Shown in pieces: positions 7,623 through 9,032 of a DNA stretch of 9,032 nt. Location: assembly GCA_022563115.1 (NCBI GenBank), contig JADFNY010000131.1, forward strand, positions 1-9,032, read 5' to 3'. The position numbers and the translations under genes were made by a program. How positions within the stretch are numbered: the first letter of the stretch is position 1; each line of letters opens with the position of its first letter. This DNA is from Acidobacteriota bacterium (lineage in GTDB: Bacteria; Acidobacteriota; UBA890). A model generated the notes under the pieces. The model worked only from the letters and a program-made list of their open reading frames with translations. It did not search any database and was not told where the DNA came from.

Positions 7623-8314
7623 GATGGCTCTTCTCCAACAGAATTCGACGACTCGTCGACTTCGACCAGAGTAGGGTCGAGTCGCTCGAGCTCTTTCTTG
7701 AGCCGGCCGCGGGCCCGGTAGAGCCGTGAAGCCACCGTGCCGGCGCCGATTCCCAACGTTTCCGCCAGCTCGTCGTAGCTGTATCCCTCGATGTGTTTCA
7801 GGACCAGAATCTCCCGATCGTCGTCGTCCACCGCCGCCATGGCGCGCCGCACCAGGTCCGCGGTGCGGCGGTGCTCCGGCGCCGGCCTAACCGTCGCCCT
7901 CTTGACCCAATGCCCGTGGCGGTCGGCGGCGGCCCGGGAACGACGCGCGTCGCGGCGGCGGGTGCGAAGATACACCTTGCAACGATTCAGCAAGATACCC
8001 CGCATCCACGGATAGAACGGCCGTCCCAGCGTGAACGTGTCGAGCGCGCGATAGGCGGCGATGAACGCCTCCTGCACCAAATCACGGGCCTCCTCGGCGT
8101 CTCCGACAACGGCGCGCGCTACCCTCACCAAGCGGACGAAGTAGGCATCGACCAGCGGTCGGAAGGCCTCCTTGCGCCCCTGGATACAAAACTCGAGTGC
8201 CTGTTGCTCGGCGGCAAATTCCATCGGGCTCCAGCCTGGCGGCACCGCGTCCTCGGCGGAATCGATGCGCGGCTCGGCCGAAGTCGCCTCAGCATCGGGT
8301 TGATTGCTCTTCAT
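7619..8314 (-). CDS. ECF-family RNA polymerase sigma factor, 231 aa
   Basis: This is a sigma-70 family extracytoplasmic-function factor that would direct RNA polymerase to a stress or envelope regulon. Region sigma-2 covers about residues 45-115, with 'DLVQEAFIAAYRAL' at 78-91 and 'FYPWMRGILLNRC' at 100-112. Region sigma-4 covers about 153-207, with 'DDDDREILVLKHIEGYSYDEL' and the helix-turn-helix 'GAGTVASRLYRARGRLKK'. The linker between them is unusually basic (RTRRRDARRSRAAADRHGHW). A 30-residue acidic, low-complexity N-terminus precedes sigma-2. The ATG at 8314 has only a weak Shine-Dalgarno; an alternative ATG at 8224-8222 (residue 31) is preceded by GGAG and would remove that N-terminus, so the start is uncertain. 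The stop overlaps the anti-sigma start (ATGA, 7619-7622). I found no recognisable ECF autoregulated promoter in the 32-base gap upstream. Confidence 0.93.
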   Translation of the reverse strand: MKSNQPDAEATSAEPRIDSAEDAVPPGWSPMEFAAEQQALEFCIQGRKEAFRPLVDAYFVRLVRVARAVVGDAEEARDLVQEAFIAAYRALDTFTLGRPFYPWMRGILLNRCKVYLRTRRRDARRSRAAADRHGHWVKRATVRPAPEHRRTADLVRRAMAAVDDDDREILVLKHIEGYSYDELAETLGIGAGTVASRLYRARGRLKKELERLDPTLVEVDESSNSVGEEPS

Positions 8315-8346
8315 TTGCCGATGCTCGAGGTTCCCTGCGCCCTTTC

Positions 8347-9032
8347 TCAGGTTTTTTTGTCGGCGAGGGCGTCAGCCAGCCACTGCACCGGGTGACGACC
8401 GGCGCGGCCGGTGCCGTGAAGGACCTGTTGCCGGCAAGAGATACCCGATACGACGACGCCGGCGTCGGGGTGCTCCCGCACGGCGGGAAACAGCACGCGC
8501 TCGCCGATCGCCATCGAGATGTCGTAGTGCTCGGCCTTGTAGCCGAACGATCCCGCCATCCCGCAGCACCCCGAGTCAATCGGGTGGAGCTCGTAACCGG
8601 GCACCCAGGCAAGCATATCGAGGGTGGGGGCCATGCCGATGGCGGCCTTCTGGTGGCAATGGCCGTGAACCATGAGGCTGCGGGGCGTTTCCTGCAGCTC
8701 CAAGCCCAACGGGCGCTGTCCTGCGCCCCCATTGCCGTTCGCCTGGCCGTCCTGGTCGGCGGCCCGCAGGAGGAACTCTTCGATCAGAAACGACTGCGCC
8801 GCGACCCGCTGCGCGTTCTCGTTGTCCGGCAGCAGATCGAGGTAATCCTCGCGCAGCATCAGCAGGCACGAGGGCTCGCAGCCGACGATGGGAACGCCGC
8901 GTTGCACGAAGCTCGCCAGCCGTTCGACGTTGATCTGGGCGTGCTGGCGGGCCTTCAACGCGAGGCCGTTGGAGAGCATCGGACGCCCGCAACACACCTT
9001 CGGCGCCAGGATGATCTCGTAGCCGGCCGCCT
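8347..9032 (-). CDS. C-terminal part of a CCG-domain (Fe-S) oxidoreductase, GlcF-like, 5' end missing
   Basis: The frame runs open through the right edge, so only the last ~227 residues are seen. It contains two cysteine-rich CCG (DUF224) modules: 'VCCGRP' with 'GCEPSC' (cysteines at 8994-8989, 8880-8878 and 8868-8866), and 'HGHCHQK', 'SGCCGMAGSFGY' and 'ISCRQ' (cysteines at 8658, 8568-8563 and 8436). These modules bind Fe-S clusters and pass electrons in glycolate oxidase GlcF, heterodisulfide reductase HdrB and FAD/Fe-S fusion dehydrogenases. The wording 'SGCCGMAGSFGY.AEHYDISMAIGERVLFPAV' resembles the C-terminus of FAD-linked 2-hydroxyacid (D-lactate/glycolate type) dehydrogenases with a fused Fe-S half; the FAD half would lie outside the window. 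The gene ends with an A7 run and TGA, 32 bases before the sigma factor ATG, with no terminator between, so read-through into the sigma operon is likely. Confidence 0.88.
   Translation of the reverse strand, partial: AAGYEIILAPKVCCGRPMLSNGLALKARQHAQINVERLASFVQRGVPIVGCEPSCLLMLREDYLDLLPDNENAQRVAAQSFLIEEFLLRAADQDGQANGNGGAGQRPLGLELQETPRSLMVHGHCHQKAAIGMAPTLDMLAWVPGYELHPIDSGCCGMAGSFGYKAEHYDISMAIGERVLFPAVREHPDAGVVVSGISCRQQVLHGTGRAGRHPVQWLADALADKKT
8352..8358 (-). other. A7 homopolymer just before the Fe-S gene stop
   Basis: On the - strand the Fe-S gene ends GAC-AAA-AAA-ACC-TGA. The seven A residues are a possible slippage site. The -1 frame from there (CTG AGA AAG GGC and on) contains no stop and runs in frame into the sigma factor ATG at 8314. 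The sequence is plain; any frameshifting is speculation. Confidence 0.4.

Noticed and set aside
8315..8346. GGGAAC upstream of the sigma gene as an ECF -35 element (GGAAC type)
   Set aside because: No matching -10 element (CGTC type) is found at the usual spacing, and the promoter would have to start inside or after the sigma ATG.

Overview
The window is uniformly GC-rich (roughly two thirds GC by eye) and packed with genes. No stretch of even 100 bases lies between coding regions, and I see no tRNA, rRNA, CRISPR array, insertion sequence or phage gene. A tripartite RND efflux pump implies a Gram-negative cell envelope. Together with the large secreted M14 metallopeptidase, the ECF sigma/anti-sigma pair and the GC content, this suggests a soil- or sediment-type bacterium such as Acidobacteriota or a related deep lineage. 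That assignment is inference; nothing here fixes the taxon.

Left part, + strand (1-3823): the 3' end of a periplasmic adaptor (membrane-fusion) gene, whose stop codon overlaps the start of a full-length RND inner-membrane permease gene (ATGA). These two would form a drug/solute efflux pump with an outer-membrane channel. No such channel is in the window, so it is probably upstream or elsewhere. An 80-base gap with two inverted repeats separates this operon from a convergent gene.

Right part, - strand (read from 9032 down to 3904): the 3' end of a CCG-domain Fe-S oxidoreductase gene (GlcF-like, probably the C-terminal part of an FAD/Fe-S 2-hydroxyacid dehydrogenase); 32 bases later an ECF sigma factor; a zinc-finger anti-sigma factor overlapping it by ATGA; a YbjQ-family small protein overlapping that by ATGA; then, after 84 bases, a 937-residue exported M14 zinc carboxypeptidase-like protein with a C-terminal class-I-amidotransferase-like domain and an acidic plus RGG-repeat tail. 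The sigma, anti-sigma and YbjQ genes are almost certainly co-translated. The peptidase is plausibly in the same transcript but has its own good ribosome binding site.

Points most worth a second look: the translationally locked sigma/anti-sigma/YbjQ cassette; an anti-sigma factor with two membrane helices and almost no extracytoplasmic domain; the RGG tail on a secreted peptidase; an A7 run at the end of the Fe-S gene whose -1 frame is open straight into the sigma factor; and an RND permease without the AcrB-type TM10 lysine. None of these is proven to be a new system from sequence alone.
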